Positions 17,269 to 26,967 of a stretch of DNA of 64,000 nt are shown in pieces; position 1 is the stretch's first letter; every line of letters begins with the position of its first letter. The stretch comes from Pseudomonas quebecensis. Lineage in GTDB: Bacteria; Pseudomonadota; Gammaproteobacteria; Pseudomonadales; Pseudomonadaceae. The stretch spans positions 3,967,001 to 4,031,000 of the forward strand of contig NZ_CP112866.1 in assembly GCF_026410085.1 (NCBI RefSeq), given 5' to 3'. The notes below the pieces were generated by a model, which saw only the letters and a list, made by a program, of their open reading frames with translations, was not told where the DNA came from and made no database searches. Made by a program: the position numbers and the translations under genes.

Positions 17269-18177
17269 TCAGGAAGTATGCGCCGGGTTGCTCGGAGCGG
17301 TCGCTTGGGGCGCCGGTTTCTCCGGCGCGGCCACCCTTTCCAGCTGAATATTCACGCGGCGGTTACGGGCACGGTTGGCCGCGTTGGTGTTGGGGGCCAA
17401 GGGATAGCTTTCGCCATGGAAGCGTAAGGTAATCTGAGATTCCGCGATGCCATTGGCCTTGAAGTAGTCCATGACCGCCAACGCGCGTCGGCGCGAGACA
17501 TCGCGGTTGGTCAGGCGATTGCCGCTGTTGTCCGAGTGGCCGTTCAACTCGATATGGTTGACCGTGGGGTCCGCCTTCATGAACGCCAGAATCACCGACA
17601 ACTTTTGCTTGGCCGCCGCATCCAGCTCGATGCCACCGCCGGGGAAGCCGACCTCGGTCTGCTTGACCTGATCGTAATTCATCGGCAGCAATTTGGCTGT
17701 GCACAGCTGGTAGTCGCTGTAGGCCTTGTTGAATTTCACCGGCAGCAAACGGATTTCCGAATAACCGCCTTCGCGCCCGTAATGCCGTACGGTGGGTGAG
17801 CGGCCCTCAAGCAAGCCCGTAAAAAGACGCCCCGCCTGGGCCTGGGAGCTGTTAAACAGGACATCGCCGCTGCCGGCGCGCACCGCTCCCAGGTTAATAT
17901 CGCCGCGCCCCGGCTGCCACGGAGCCGCAGCGGCCAGCAAAGTGGCCGACCCTGCGCCCAGGGAACCGTTATAGGCTTTGAGTCGAAATGTTGCCTGCTC
18001 GCCGGCCCGGCGCACGAACTCACCCGATCCGAAATCCGTGATCGGCTGGGTCAGGCGGCACTCGAACTGATCGCCTTCCACCTTCCACTCAATGTTCTCC
18101 AGACGGGTCTGGAACGTGAGTGCCATCGCAGGCAGGCTGGCGAACACACTGAGCAGGGCTAGATAATGCTGGCGCAC
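17269..18177 (-). CDS. motY: Sodium-type flagellar protein MotY
   Basis: The 302-residue periplasmic protein stabilises the MotCD stator. A signal peptide ends in LPAMA near residue 19. A MotY N-terminal domain follows, then an OmpA-like peptidoglycan-binding domain at about 180-290 with IELNGHSDNSGN and NRARNRRVNIQL. I chose the GTG at 18177 because GGAG with a 6-base spacer precedes it. A GTG at 18189 would lengthen the signal peptide by four residues and has no such site. Confidence 0.92.
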   Translation of the reverse strand: MRQHYLALLSVFASLPAMALTFQTRLENIEWKVEGDQFECRLTQPITDFGSGEFVRRAGEQATFRLKAYNGSLGAGSATLLAAAAPWQPGRGDINLGAVRAGSGDVLFNSSQAQAGRLFTGLLEGRSPTVRHYGREGGYSEIRLLPVKFNKAYSDYQLCTAKLLPMNYDQVKQTEVGFPGGGIELDAAAKQKLSVILAFMKADPTVNHIELNGHSDNSGNRLTNRDVSRRRALAVMDYFKANGIAESQITLRFHGESYPLAPNTNAANRARNRRVNIQLERVAAPEKPAPQATAPSNPAHTS

Positions 18178-18333
18178 GGGAGGCTCCACTGGTTTCTACA
18201 ACACTTCAAAGCGTCATACATCGTTAAGGCATACCCAGAGCTATCGGTCGCATCCTGCAAAACTTGATAGCGAGTGCCTGCACGAGTCTTTTCCGGTAGC
18301 ATTCCCACCAGATTGACCCGCCTGGAATCCCCA

Positions 18334-19380
18334 ATGTCCGACCGCCTGACCCTGCTGCGTCCCGATGACTGGCACATTCATCTTCGCGATGGTGCCGCGT
18401 TGCCCCATACCGTGGCCGATGTTGCGCGCACGTTTGGCCGCGCCATCATCATGCCTAACCTGGTTCCTCCGGTGCGTAATGCCGCCGAAGCCGACGCCTA
18501 TCGCCAGCGTATCCTCGCGGCACGCCCGGCCGGCAGCCGCTTCGAACCGCTGATGGTGCTCTACCTGACCGACCGCACCCAGCCCGAAGAAATTCGCCAG
18601 GCCAAGGCCAGCGGTTTCGTACACGCCGCCAAGCTGTACCCGGCCGGGGCCACTACCAACTCCGATTCCGGCGTGACCAGCATCGACAAGATCCTGCCGG
18701 CCATCGAAACCATGGCTGAAGTCGGCATGCCGTTGCTGATCCACGGTGAAGTCACCCGTGGCGATGTGGACGTGTTCGATCGCGAGAAGATCTTTATCGA
18801 CGAGCATATGCGCCGCGTGGTCGAGTTGTTCCCGACGCTCAAGGTGGTGTTCGAGCACATCACCACGGCCGATGCCGTGCAGTTCGTCACCGAGGCCCCG
18901 GCCAACGTCGGCGCGACCATCACTGCGCATCACCTGCTGTACAACCGCAACCACATGCTGGTGGGCGGGATTCGGCCGCACTTCTATTGCCTGCCGATCC
19001 TCAAGCGCAACACTCATCAGGTCGCCCTGCTGGATGCCGCCACCAGCGGTAATCCGAAGTTCTTCCTCGGCACCGACTCGGCACCTCACGCCCAGCACGC
19101 CAAGGAAGCCGCGTGCGGCTGTGCCGGTTGCTACACCGCCTATGCCGCGATCGAGTTGTATGCCGAAGCGTTCGACCAGCGTAATGCGCTGGACAAGCTC
19201 GAAGGCTTTGCCAGCCTCAACGGTCCGCGTTTTTACGGCCTGCCGGCCAACACCGACCGCATCACCCTGGTCCGTGAAGACTGGACCGCCCCTGCCAGCC
19301 TGCCGTTCGGCGAGCTGACTGTCATCCCGCTGCGCGCCGGTGAAACACTGCGCTGGCGCCTGCTGGAGGAAAGCAAGTGA
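18334..19380 (+). CDS. pyrC: Dihydroorotase
   Basis: The 348-residue zinc amidohydrolase closes carbamoyl-aspartate to dihydroorotate in pyrimidine synthesis. The first metal motif is [10 protein letters not shown] (residues 11-20), the carboxylated Lys is in [16 protein letters not shown] near residue 102, and the catalytic Asp is in GTDSAPHA near residue 250. It is the type II (E. coli-like) form. The ATG at 18334 gives the usual [14 protein letters not shown] start. The stop overlaps the rnt GTG start by four bases. Confidence 0.97.
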   Translation: MSDRLTLLRPDDWHIHLRDGAALPHTVADVARTFGRAIIMPNLVPPVRNAAEADAYRQRILAARPAGSRFEPLMVLYLTDRTQPEEIRQAKASGFVHAAKLYPAGATTNSDSGVTSIDKILPAIETMAEVGMPLLIHGEVTRGDVDVFDREKIFIDEHMRRVVELFPTLKVVFEHITTADAVQFVTEAPANVGATITAHHLLYNRNHMLVGGIRPHFYCLPILKRNTHQVALLDAATSGNPKFFLGTDSAPHAQHAKEAACGCAGCYTAYAAIELYAEAFDQRNALDKLEGFASLNGPRFYGLPANTDRITLVREDWTAPASLPFGELTVIPLRAGETLRWRLLEESK

Positions 19381-20048
19381 GTGAAGACCATTACGACGAC
19401 GAACACGAGCACAATGGCGGCGGTTCCCGTCACCCGATGGCCGAGCGTTTTCGTGGCTATCTGCCGGTTGTCATCGACGTAGAAACCGGTGGCTTCAATT
19501 GCGCCACCGATGCCTTGCTGGAAATCGCTGCCACGACAATCGGCATGGACGAGCAGGGTTTCGTGTTCCCGGAACATACCCACTTCTTCCGTGTCGAGCC
19601 GTTCGAAGGCGCCAACATTGAAGCCGCCGCGCTGGAATTCACCGGGATCAAGCTTGATCACCCGCTGCGCATGGCTGTGAGTGAGGAAGCGGCGCTGACC
19701 GATATCTTCCGCGGTGTGCGCAAAGCGTTGAAGGCCAATGGCTGCAAACGCGCGATCCTGGTTGGCCACAACAGCAGCTTCGACCTGGGTTTCCTGAATG
19801 CCGCCGTGGCGCGACTGGACATGAAACGCAACCCGTTTCACCCGTTCTCAAGCTTCGATACCGCCACCCTTGCCGGCCTCGCGTATGGGCAGACGGTACT
19901 GGCGAAAGCCTGCCAGGCCGCCGGTATCGACTTTGACGGTCGCGAAGCCCACTCGGCACGCTATGACACCGAGAAGACCGCCGAGCTGTTCTGCGGCATC
20001 GTCAATCGCTGGAAGCAGATGGGCGGCTGGGAAGACTTCAGCGACTGA
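19377..20048 (+). CDS. rnt: Ribonuclease T
   Basis: The 223-residue DEDDh exonuclease trims the 3' ends of tRNA and other stable RNAs. Exo motifs are VIDVETGGF (Asp/Glu, near residue 36), [11 protein letters not shown] (near 125) and [14 protein letters not shown] (near 185). It starts with GTG, overlapping pyrC by 4 bases, so translation is coupled. Confidence 0.96.
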   Translation: MSEDHYDDEHEHNGGGSRHPMAERFRGYLPVVIDVETGGFNCATDALLEIAATTIGMDEQGFVFPEHTHFFRVEPFEGANIEAAALEFTGIKLDHPLRMAVSEEAALTDIFRGVRKALKANGCKRAILVGHNSSFDLGFLNAAVARLDMKRNPFHPFSSFDTATLAGLAYGQTVLAKACQAAGIDFDGREAHSARYDTEKTAELFCGIVNRWKQMGGWEDFSD

Positions 20049-20064
20049 AGCCAGACCCTGCGCA

Positions 20065-20097
20065 TAAAAAAACCGGCCTTCACAGACCGGTTTTTTT
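20065..20097. terminator. Bidirectional terminator between rnt and the peroxiredoxin gene
   Basis: AAAAACCGGCC-TTCACA-GACCGGTTTTTTT lies between two convergent genes and has A and T runs on both sides. Confidence 0.88.
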
Positions 20098-20113
20098 GTA
20101 CCTCAACCCTGGC

Positions 20114-20716
20114 TTACAGCTTGCCAGCGTTCTCGGTCAGGTAAGCCGCAACACCTTCGGTGGAAGCGGTCATGCCTTTGTCGCCTTTTTTCCAGTTGGC
20201 AGGGCACACTTCGCCGTGCTCTTCGTGGAATTGCAGCGCGTCAACCAGGCGGATCAGCTCTTCCATGTTACGGCCCAGCGGCAGGTCGTTGATGATCTGC
20301 GAACGCACGACGCCCTTGTCATCGATCAGGAACGCGCCACGGAAAGCCACGCCGCCTTCGGACTCAACGTCGTAGGCCTTGGCGATCTCGTGCTTCATGT
20401 CGGCTGCCATGGTGTATTTGACTTTGCCGATGCCGCCATCGTTGATGGCAGTGTTGCGCCAAGCGTTGTGGGTGAAATGGGAGTCAATGGACACCGCAAC
20501 CACTTCCACGTTGCGCGCCTTGAAATCGTCCATGCGGTGATCCAGGGCGATCAGCTCGGAAGGGCAGACGAAGGTGAAGTCCAACGGATAGAAGAACACC
20601 AGGCCGTATTTGCCTTTGATGGCTTCAGACAGCTTGAAGCTGTCAACGATTTCGCCATTACCGAGGACGGCAGGTACGTCGAAATCCGGGGCTTGTTTAC
20701 CGACGAGTACGCTCAT
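20114..20716 (-). CDS. Typical 2-Cys peroxiredoxin (AhpC/Prx1 type)
   Basis: The 200-residue thiol peroxidase reduces hydrogen peroxide and alkyl peroxides. The peroxidatic Cys is in FYPLDFTFVCPSE near residue 51, with a catalytic Arg in the second half. The resolving Cys is in HGEVCPANW near residue 172, and a C-terminal YF-like tail segment follows. It corresponds to P. aeruginosa PA3529. A GGAGAT Shine-Dalgarno precedes the ATG. Confidence 0.94.
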   Translation of the reverse strand: MSVLVGKQAPDFDVPAVLGNGEIVDSFKLSEAIKGKYGLVFFYPLDFTFVCPSELIALDHRMDDFKARNVEVVAVSIDSHFTHNAWRNTAINDGGIGKVKYTMAADMKHEIAKAYDVESEGGVAFRGAFLIDDKGVVRSQIINDLPLGRNMEELIRLVDALQFHEEHGEVCPANWKKGDKGMTASTEGVAAYLTENAGKL

Positions 20717-20886
20717 GGGGTATCTCCTGATAGGTGAAGATTGAAGTAATGGGACCGGACAGAGTCTGCCGTGTTCAAGCGACAGGCCTGTGACGCGGTC
20801 ACGCTTCGTGAAGACCGACCATCATACACGGAAAAAACCGTTCGTCAGCGCGAGGGCCGCCCCGCGAAAAGTGCACGATTCTACTT

Positions 20887-20907
20887 TGACAATCATTCTC
20901 GTTAACA
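20887..20907 (+). promoter_or_regulatory. Probable Fur box upstream of bfd
   Basis: GACAATCATTCTCGTTAAC resembles the GATAATGATAATCATTATC Fur consensus and lies about 50 bases upstream of bfd, a gene induced by iron starvation in P. aeruginosa. Confidence 0.65.
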
Positions 20908-20954
20908 TTAAGATCCAACGCACTTAAGCCCTAAACCCGCGACGGTTCTCCCTT

Positions 20955-21173
20955 ATGTATGTGTGCCTGTGTACTGGCGTCACCGACGGAAAAATCCGCG
21001 AAGCAATCTACGAAGGTTGCTGCAGCTACAAGGAAGTGCGTGAAGCCACCGGCGTCGCCAGCCAGTGCGGCAAATGCGCCTGCCTGGCCAAGCAAGTGGT
21101 AAGGGAAACCCTGACCCAGTTACAGACAGCCCAGACTGCACTCCCCTATTCAGCAGAATTTACACACGCCTGA
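20955..21173 (+). CDS. bfd: Bacterioferritin-associated ferredoxin
   Basis: The 72-residue protein binds one [2Fe-2S] cluster through CLC at residues 4-6 and C-x2-C at 38-41 (SQCGKCA). It donates electrons to bacterioferritin haem to release stored iron as Fe2+. It lies 201 bases before a bacterioferritin gene, as in P. aeruginosa (PA3530-PA3531). A Fur-like box precedes it and its own terminator follows. Confidence 0.95.
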   Translation: MYVCLCTGVTDGKIREAIYEGCCSYKEVREATGVASQCGKCACLAKQVVRETLTQLQTAQTALPYSAEFTHA

Positions 21174-21190
21174 TCAGACGTGTTTTAAAG

Positions 21191-21216
21191 AACCGGACTT
21201 GATGTCCGGTTTTTTT
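21191..21216 (+). terminator. bfd terminator
   Basis: AACCGGAC-TTGAT-GTCCGGTTTTTTT follows bfd by 17 bases and separates it from the bacterioferritin gene. Confidence 0.87.
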
Positions 21217-21374
21217 ATGTCTGTAATTCAAACAGTTAGCGCCAAGACGCGGAACACAAACATTCTTATTCCGATTAATTTTCATTTATTATTCAATAAC
21301 TTAGGTTTGACACCAAAGAGTTCGCCGCTCAAACTCCGCCTTATACACAGCTATTACAGGGCAGGACCCCAGTC

Positions 21375-21845
21375 ATGAAAGGCGACATCTCAGTCATCCA
21401 GCAACTTAACAAAATCCTTGCCAATGAACTGGTCGCGATCAATCAGTACTTCCTGCATGCGCGCATGTATGACGATTGGGGCCTGGAAAAGCTGGGCAAG
21501 CGTGAATACAAAGAGTCCATTAAGGCCATGAAGGACGCCGATGCGCTGATCAAGCGCATCCTGTTCCTGGAAGGCCTGCCTAACGTACAGGACCTGGGCA
21601 AGTTGACCATTGGCGAGCACAGCCAGGAGATGCTCAGCAGCGACCTGGGCTTTGAACGCAAGAGCCACAGCGACCTCAAGGCCGCCATCGCTCACTGCGA
21701 AGCGAGCGCCGACTTCGGCAGCCGTGAACTGTTGGAAGACATCCTGGAAGACCAGGAAGAGCATATCGACTGGCTGGAAACCCAATTGGGCCTGATCGAC
21801 AAAGTCAGCCTGGAGAACTATCTGCAATCGCAGATGGGTGAGTAA
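21375..21845 (+). CDS. bfr: Bacterioferritin subunit with a degenerate ferroxidase centre
   Basis: The 156-residue four-helix protein is clearly bacterioferritin, with [21 protein letters not shown] and the haem-ligand Met52. Counting against the usual ligand set (Glu18, Glu51, His54, Glu94, Glu127, His130), Glu18, Glu94 and His130 are kept. Position 51 is Ala, 54 is Asp ([10 protein letters not shown]) and 127 is Gln (EDQEEHIDW). The di-iron site is therefore probably non-functional while haem binding is retained. Such haem-type subunits co-assemble with ferroxidase-competent partners in hetero-oligomeric bacterioferritins. No second bfr is in the window. Confidence 0.93.
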   Translation: MKGDISVIQQLNKILANELVAINQYFLHARMYDDWGLEKLGKREYKESIKAMKDADALIKRILFLEGLPNVQDLGKLTIGEHSQEMLSSDLGFERKSHSDLKAAIAHCEASADFGSRELLEDILEDQEEHIDWLETQLGLIDKVSLENYLQSQMGE

Positions 21846-21863
21846 CCCTTCGCTGGCAGATAC

Positions 21864-21902
21864 AAAAAAGCCCCGCTCTCTTTCGAGAAGCGGGGCTTTT
21901 TA
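21864..21902. terminator. Bidirectional terminator between bfr and grxD
   Basis: AAAAAAGCCCCGCT, an inner CTCTTTCGAGA loop and AGCGGGGCTTTTT form a strong hairpin between convergent genes. Confidence 0.9.
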
Positions 21903-21913
21903 ATGCGGTCGAA

Positions 21914-22252
21914 TCAAGCGTCTGTCTTGGCCGCCGCGTTTGCCGCTGCGTCTTTGATCAGCGTTTGCAACGAACCATCAGCCGCCATCTCGACGATGAT
22001 GTCACTGCCGCCGACCAACTCACCGGCAACCCACAGTTGCGGGAACGTTGGCCAGTTGGCGTACTTGGGCAAGTTGGCGCGGATTTCAGGGTTTTGCAGG
22101 ATATCCACGTAAGCGAATTTCTCGCCGCACGCCATGATGGCCTGGGACGCCTTCGCGGAAAAACCGCATTGAGGAGCGTTCGGGGCACCCTTCATGTAAA
22201 GCAGAATGGTGTTGTTGGCAATCTGCTCTTTGATCGTTTCGATGATATCCAT
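21914..22252 (-). CDS. grxD: Monothiol glutaredoxin (Grx4/GrxD)
   Basis: The 112-residue protein has the CGFS active site in NAPQCGFSAKA near residue 29 and the glutathione-binding WPTFPQLWV segment near residue 67. It transfers [2Fe-2S] clusters in the cytosol. The C-terminus is Ala-rich. Synteny matches PA3533. Confidence 0.96.
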   Translation of the reverse strand: MDIIETIKEQIANNTILLYMKGAPNAPQCGFSAKASQAIMACGEKFAYVDILQNPEIRANLPKYANWPTFPQLWVAGELVGGSDIIVEMAADGSLQTLIKDAAANAAAKTDA

Positions 22253-22338
22253 GGAACACCTCTGCAGGAACTTTGCGACTCACAGTCGGCACTTTGGCGC
22301 ATTGTAACGCAAAATTCCAGCACGGTGCTCAGGCAAGC

Positions 22339-24447
22339 TTACGCCGCCGCTACCTGCACGGGCACGCCATTCAAGGCCGCATTGCCGGATAACTCGTCCA
22401 GTTGCCGCTCGTCGGTCAGGTCATTGGCGCTGGCCCCTGGCTGCTCGCTGGCAATGCTCATCCGCACACCGGGACGGCCATGGCCCCAGCCGTGAGGCAG
22501 GCTGACCACGCTCGGCATCATGTCGAGACTGGCGACCACCTCCACCTCGATCATCCCGATACGCGAGCTGACCTTCACCCGCTGGCCATCATGCAATTGA
22601 CGACGGGCCAGATCGTCGGGGTGCATGTGCAACTGATGGCGCGGCTTGCCCTTCACCAGGCGATGGTAGTTATGCATCCAGGAGTTATTGCTGCGCACAT
22701 GCCGACGCCCGATCAGCAGCAACTCATCGGCGGTCGGCACCGGCTGCGCCGCGAAGCGCGCGAGGTCAGCAAGAATTACCGCCGGAGCGGCCTGCACCTT
22801 GCCATCCGCCGTTTTCAGCCGCGTGGCCAGATTGGGCCGCAGCGGACCCAGGTCCACGCCGTGGGGATGGTCCGCCAGCATTGCCACCGACAGGTTATGG
22901 CTGGAGCCATCGCCGTACGCCCCGGCACGCAGCCCGAAGTCGATCATCTGCGCGGGCGGCAGGGTCGGCTTCAGGGCGGCGCCGGTCTTTGCCGCGAACG
23001 CTTGGGCCAGGCCCACGAAGATTTCCCAGTCATGCAACGCGCCCTCGGGTTTGGGCAGGATCGCGCGATTGAACCGGGTGACATTGCGTACCGCGAACAT
23101 ATTGAACGTGGTGTCGTAGTGATCGTTTTCCAACGCCGACGTAGACGGCAGGATCAGGTCGGCATGGCGCGTGGTCTCGTTGATGTACAGGTCGACGCTG
23201 ACCATGAACTCCAAGCCCTCCAGCGCCTGCTCCAGTTGGCGACCGTTTGGCGTGGACAACACCGGGTTGCCGGCCACCGTCACCAGGGCGCGGATTTGTC
23301 CTTCGCCCTCGGTCAGCATTTCTTCCGCCAGAGCCGATACAGGCAGCTCGCCACCGTACTCCGGCCGCCCGGAAACCCGGCTTTGCCAGCGGTTGAAATG
23401 ACCGCCGCCGGTTGACGCCACCAGATCCACCGCAGGCGAGGTGCATACTGCGCCGCCGACACGGTCCAGGTTGCCCGTCACCAGATTGATCAATTGCACC
23501 AGCCAGTGACACACGGTGCCGAACGCCTGGGTCGACACCCCCATGCGCCCGTAGCAGACCGCCTTGTCCGCCGCTGCGAAATCCCGCGCCAATTGACGGA
23601 TCTGCGCGGCCGGTACAGCGCACTGGCGACTCATCGCTTCGGCGGTAAAGCCGCTGATCGCATCGCGTACCTCACCCAGGCCTTCAACGGGCAAATGGCT
23701 GGTGCGCGTCAGATTCTCGCTGAACAAAGTATTGAGCACGCCAAACAGCAATGCCGCATCGCCGCCAGGCCGTACGAACAGGTGTTGGTCGGCAATCGCG
23801 GCCGTTTCACTGCGTCGCGGGTCGACCACCACCACTTTGCCACCCCGGGCCTGGATCGCCTTCAGGCGCTTTTCTACATCCGGCACCGTCATGATGCTGC
23901 CGTTGGACGCCAGCGGATTGCCACCCAGGATCAACATGAAGTCGGTATGGTCGATATCCGGGATGGGCAGCAAGAACCCATGCCCGTACATCAGGTGGCT
24001 GGTGAGGTGATGGGGCAATTGATCCACGGACGTTGCGGAAAACCGGTTGCGCGTCTTGAGCAGGCCTAGAAAGTAATTGCTGTGGGTCATCAGTCCGTAG
24101 TTATGCACACTGGGATTGCCCTGGTAAACCGCGACCGCATTCTGCCCATGCTGCGCCTGGATACCCGCCAATCGCTCTGCGACCAGGGCAAACGCATCAT
24201 CCCAAGGGATCGGCTGCCATTCGCTGCCCACCCGCAGCATCGGCTGGCGCAGGCGATCGGGGTCATTCTGGATATCCTGCAGCGCCACGGCTTTGGGGCA
24301 GATATGACCACGACTGAACGTGTCATGTGGATCGCCCTTGATCGACGTGATCGCCAGGCTGCCGTCGTCGGCTCGAGTGGTTTCCACGGTCAGGCCGCAG
24401 ATGGCCTCACACAGATGGCAGGCACGGTGATGGAGAGTCTTGGTCAT
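22339..24447 (-). CDS. Cytosolic molybdopterin oxidoreductase (formate dehydrogenase/BisC-like)
   Basis: The 702-residue enzyme belongs to the DMSO reductase family with a bis-MGD cofactor. An N-terminal [4Fe-4S] site is made by CHLCEAICG (residues 10-18) and the Cys of GHICPKA near residue 48. The molybdopterin domains follow, with GGNPLASNG near 195 and VVDPRRSETA near 230, and the dinucleotide-binding domain is at about 580-690. There is no Tat signal, so it is cytosolic. No Cys or Sec is evident at the usual metal-ligand position (SATSVDQLPHH). I chose the ATG at 24447; a reading from 24636 adds an atypical sequence. The substrate is unknown. Confidence 0.85.
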   Translation of the reverse strand: MTKTLHHRACHLCEAICGLTVETTRADDGSLAITSIKGDPHDTFSRGHICPKAVALQDIQNDPDRLRQPMLRVGSEWQPIPWDDAFALVAERLAGIQAQHGQNAVAVYQGNPSVHNYGLMTHSNYFLGLLKTRNRFSATSVDQLPHHLTSHLMYGHGFLLPIPDIDHTDFMLILGGNPLASNGSIMTVPDVEKRLKAIQARGGKVVVVDPRRSETAAIADQHLFVRPGGDAALLFGVLNTLFSENLTRTSHLPVEGLGEVRDAISGFTAEAMSRQCAVPAAQIRQLARDFAAADKAVCYGRMGVSTQAFGTVCHWLVQLINLVTGNLDRVGGAVCTSPAVDLVASTGGGHFNRWQSRVSGRPEYGGELPVSALAEEMLTEGEGQIRALVTVAGNPVLSTPNGRQLEQALEGLEFMVSVDLYINETTRHADLILPSTSALENDHYDTTFNMFAVRNVTRFNRAILPKPEGALHDWEIFVGLAQAFAAKTGAALKPTLPPAQMIDFGLRAGAYGDGSSHNLSVAMLADHPHGVDLGPLRPNLATRLKTADGKVQAAPAVILADLARFAAQPVPTADELLLIGRRHVRSNNSWMHNYHRLVKGKPRHQLHMHPDDLARRQLHDGQRVKVSSRIGMIEVEVVASLDMMPSVVSLPHGWGHGRPGVRMSIASEQPGASANDLTDERQLDELSGNAALNGVPVQVAAA

Positions 24448-24882
24448 GGCCAGTCTCTTTATAGGGGCTTTGGCCTGACTATGGGCCGTGGCCGCGGCGG
24501 GCGCCAGCATCGTTCGTGCCGTGAATCGACAGGCATCAGGCCGGGCCATGCGGGAGTAAGCATGAGCAAATGTTACAGAACCTGGCACAGGCCCACTGAA
24601 ACCGACGCGGCCTGCCCCAGCCCCGCCCCCGCACATTGCAAAAGGTTGCAGCGCCAGTGTACAAATGGCCCGCTGCTGTCAGGAAATTGTCTTCAAACGC
24701 GCCTCGGCGTCCTGCTTGAACACCCCTAAAAACGTAGCCCCTATTGGTAAGACGCGACATTTAATGTCAATATCGCGCCTTCCCCTATTTCGTCGCCCCC
24801 GTGCGGCTTCCGCCGCAGGTCTCGCCCGTTGTCACAATAAACAAGGCTTTGAGAATCTGCGGTCTGTTGCAAAAGGTAGTTA
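24448..24882. other. Divergent intergenic region, molybdopterin enzyme to argF
   Basis: This 435-base stretch has no convincing gene. It must hold the promoters of both flanking genes. Near argF it has GCGACA at 24754-24759 beside TGTC at 24765-24768, and TGTCACAATAAACAA at 24830-24844. These resemble the Pseudomonas ArgR half-site (TGTCGC with AA downstream). ArgR is known to repress argF in P. aeruginosa. Confidence 0.4.
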
Positions 24883-25806
24883 ATGATGAGCGCAAGGCAC
24901 TTTCTCTCGCTGATGGACTGCACGCCCGAAGAGCTGGTCAGTGTGATCCGTCGAGGCATTGAGCTTAAAGACCTGCGTAACCGCGGCGTACTGTTCGAGC
25001 CTTTGAAAAACCGCGTGCTCGGGATGATTTTCGAGAAGTCGTCCACCCGCACCCGCTTGTCCTTCGAAGCCGGCATGATTCAGCTGGGCGGCCAGGCGAT
25101 CTTCCTGTCGCCGCGTGACACCCAACTGGGCCGTGGCGAGCCGATCAGCGATTGCGCCATCGTCATGTCGCGCATGCTCGACGCGGTGATGATCCGTACT
25201 TTTGCCCACAGCACCTTGACCGAATTCGCCGCCAACTCGCGCGTGCCGGTAATCAACGGCCTGTCCGATGACCTGCACCCCTGCCAGTTGCTGGCCGACA
25301 TGCAAACGTTCCTTGAACACCGTGGCTCAATCCAGGGCAAGACCGTGGCCTGGATCGGCGATGGCAACAACATGTGCAACAGCTATATAGAAGCGGCGAT
25401 CCAGTTCGACTTCCATCTGCGCATCGCGTGCCCGGAAGGTTTCGAACCCAATGCCCAATTCCTGGCCAAGGCCGATGGGCGCGTACAGTTGCTGCGCGAT
25501 CCGAAAGACGCCGTGGTCGGCGCCCATCTGGTGACCACCGACGTCTGGACCTCCATGGGCCAGGAAGACGAAACCGCCAAGCGCATGGCCCTGTTCGCGC
25601 CCTATCAGGTCAACCGCGACCTGCTCGATATGGCCGCGACGGACGTGCTGTTCATGCACTGTCTGCCCGCGCACCGTGGCGAAGAAATCAGCCTCGACCT
25701 GCTCGACGACCCGCGTTCGGTCGCCTGGGATCAGGCTGAAAACCGCCTGCATGCGCAAAAGGCCCTGCTCGAATTCCTGGTCGAGCCGGCGTACCACCAC
25801 GCATGA
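24883..25806 (+). CDS. argF: Anabolic ornithine carbamoyltransferase
   Basis: The 307-residue enzyme converts ornithine and carbamoyl phosphate to citrulline. The carbamoyl-phosphate loop [10 protein letters not shown] is near residue 47, the ornithine region [10 protein letters not shown] near residue 128, and [10 protein letters not shown] near residue 260. AAGG 7 bases before the first ATG supports it, although a second ATG follows directly. Its stop overlaps the start of the ABC ATPase by four bases. Confidence 0.97.
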   Translation: MMSARHFLSLMDCTPEELVSVIRRGIELKDLRNRGVLFEPLKNRVLGMIFEKSSTRTRLSFEAGMIQLGGQAIFLSPRDTQLGRGEPISDCAIVMSRMLDAVMIRTFAHSTLTEFAANSRVPVINGLSDDLHPCQLLADMQTFLEHRGSIQGKTVAWIGDGNNMCNSYIEAAIQFDFHLRIACPEGFEPNAQFLAKADGRVQLLRDPKDAVVGAHLVTTDVWTSMGQEDETAKRMALFAPYQVNRDLLDMAATDVLFMHCLPAHRGEEISLDLLDDPRSVAWDQAENRLHAQKALLEFLVEPAYHHA

Positions 25807-26912
25807 ACCATTCATTACTGCTGAACCTGCGCAACCTGGCATGCGGCTATCAAGACCAACGGGTGGTGCAGAACCTCAACCTGCACCTCAATGCCGGTGA
25901 CATCGGCTGCCTGCTAGGCTCCTCTGGCTGCGGCAAAACCACCACGCTTCGTGCAATCGCCGGGTTCGAGCCGGTGCACGAGGGCGAAATAAGCCTGGCG
26001 GGCGAGGTCATCTCCAGTGCCGGCTTCACACTCGCTCCGGAGAAACGTCGCATCGGCATGGTGTTCCAGGACTACGCGCTGTTTCCTCATCTGAGCGTGG
26101 CCGACAACATTGCCTTTGGCATTCGCAAGCATCCGCACAAAGAACGCGTGGTCGCCGAGCTGTTGGAACTGGTCAATCTGAAAAACCTGGGCAAGCGCTT
26201 CCCCCACGAGCTTTCCGGCGGTCAGCAACAACGCGTGGCCCTGGCCCGCGCCCTGGCGCCGGAGCCGCAATTGCTGCTGCTGGACGAACCGTTCTCCAAC
26301 CTTGATGGCGAATTGCGCCGCAAACTCAGCCATGAGGTGCGCGATATCCTCAAGGCGCGCGGCACCAGTGCAATCCTGGTCACCCATGACCAGGAAGAAG
26401 CCTTCGCCGTGAGCGATCAGGTGGGTGTGTTCAAAGAAGGCCGCCTCGAGCAGTGGGACACGCCCTATAACCTCTATCACGAACCGCAGACGCCTTATGT
26501 GGCCAGCTTTATCGGCCAGGGCTACTTCATTCGCGGGCAGTTGAGTTCGCCGGAATCCGTGAGTACCGAACTGGGCGACCTGCGTGGCAACCGTGCCTAC
26601 ACGTGGCCCACCGGAGGCGCGGTGGATGTGTTGCTGCGCCCGGATGACATCGTCTACGCGCCGGACAGCGCGTTGAAGGCAAGGATTGTCGGCAAGACTT
26701 TCCTCGGTGCATCGACGTTGTACCGCCTGCAACTGCCGACCGGCGCACAACTGGAGTCGATTTTTCCCAGCCATGCCGATCATCAGGTGGGCGCGGAGGT
26801 GGGCATTCGTGTTGCGGCTGAACACCTGGTGCTGTTCCAGGCGTCAGGCAGCGTTGCGGCGCAGATTCCGCAAGTCGAATCCGGCGTACGGCGCTACAGC
26901 CCTGTCAGTTGA
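25803..26912 (+). CDS. ABC transporter ATPase of the FbpC/PotA type, without adjacent permease
   Basis: The 369-residue ATPase has Walker [11 protein letters not shown] near residue 40, a Q-loop in [11 protein letters not shown] near residue 88, signature LSGGQQQR near residue 138, Walker [14 protein letters not shown] near residue 160, and a C-terminal TOBE-like regulatory domain from about 240. Such ATPases drive ferric iron, polyamine or sugar import. The gene overlaps argF by four bases. No permease or binding protein follows, so it must pair with components encoded elsewhere. Confidence 0.88.
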   Translation: MNHSLLLNLRNLACGYQDQRVVQNLNLHLNAGDIGCLLGSSGCGKTTTLRAIAGFEPVHEGEISLAGEVISSAGFTLAPEKRRIGMVFQDYALFPHLSVADNIAFGIRKHPHKERVVAELLELVNLKNLGKRFPHELSGGQQQRVALARALAPEPQLLLLDEPFSNLDGELRRKLSHEVRDILKARGTSAILVTHDQEEAFAVSDQVGVFKEGRLEQWDTPYNLYHEPQTPYVASFIGQGYFIRGQLSSPESVSTELGDLRGNRAYTWPTGGAVDVLLRPDDIVYAPDSALKARIVGKTFLGASTLYRLQLPTGAQLESIFPSHADHQVGAEVGIRVAAEHLVLFQASGSVAAQIPQVESGVRRYSPVS

Positions 26913-26921
26913 TAAATAGGG

Positions 26922-26943
26922 GGGAGGGCGGAAAGTCCCTCCC
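26922..26943. repeat. REP-like hairpin after the ABC ATPase
   Basis: GGGAGGG-CGGAAAGT-CCCTCCC resembles a degenerate half of the GTGGGAGGGGGC REP family found elsewhere in this window. It may also act as a terminator. Confidence 0.5.
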
Positions 26944-26967
26944 ACATTGGATTCCCGGCTACTTGAA

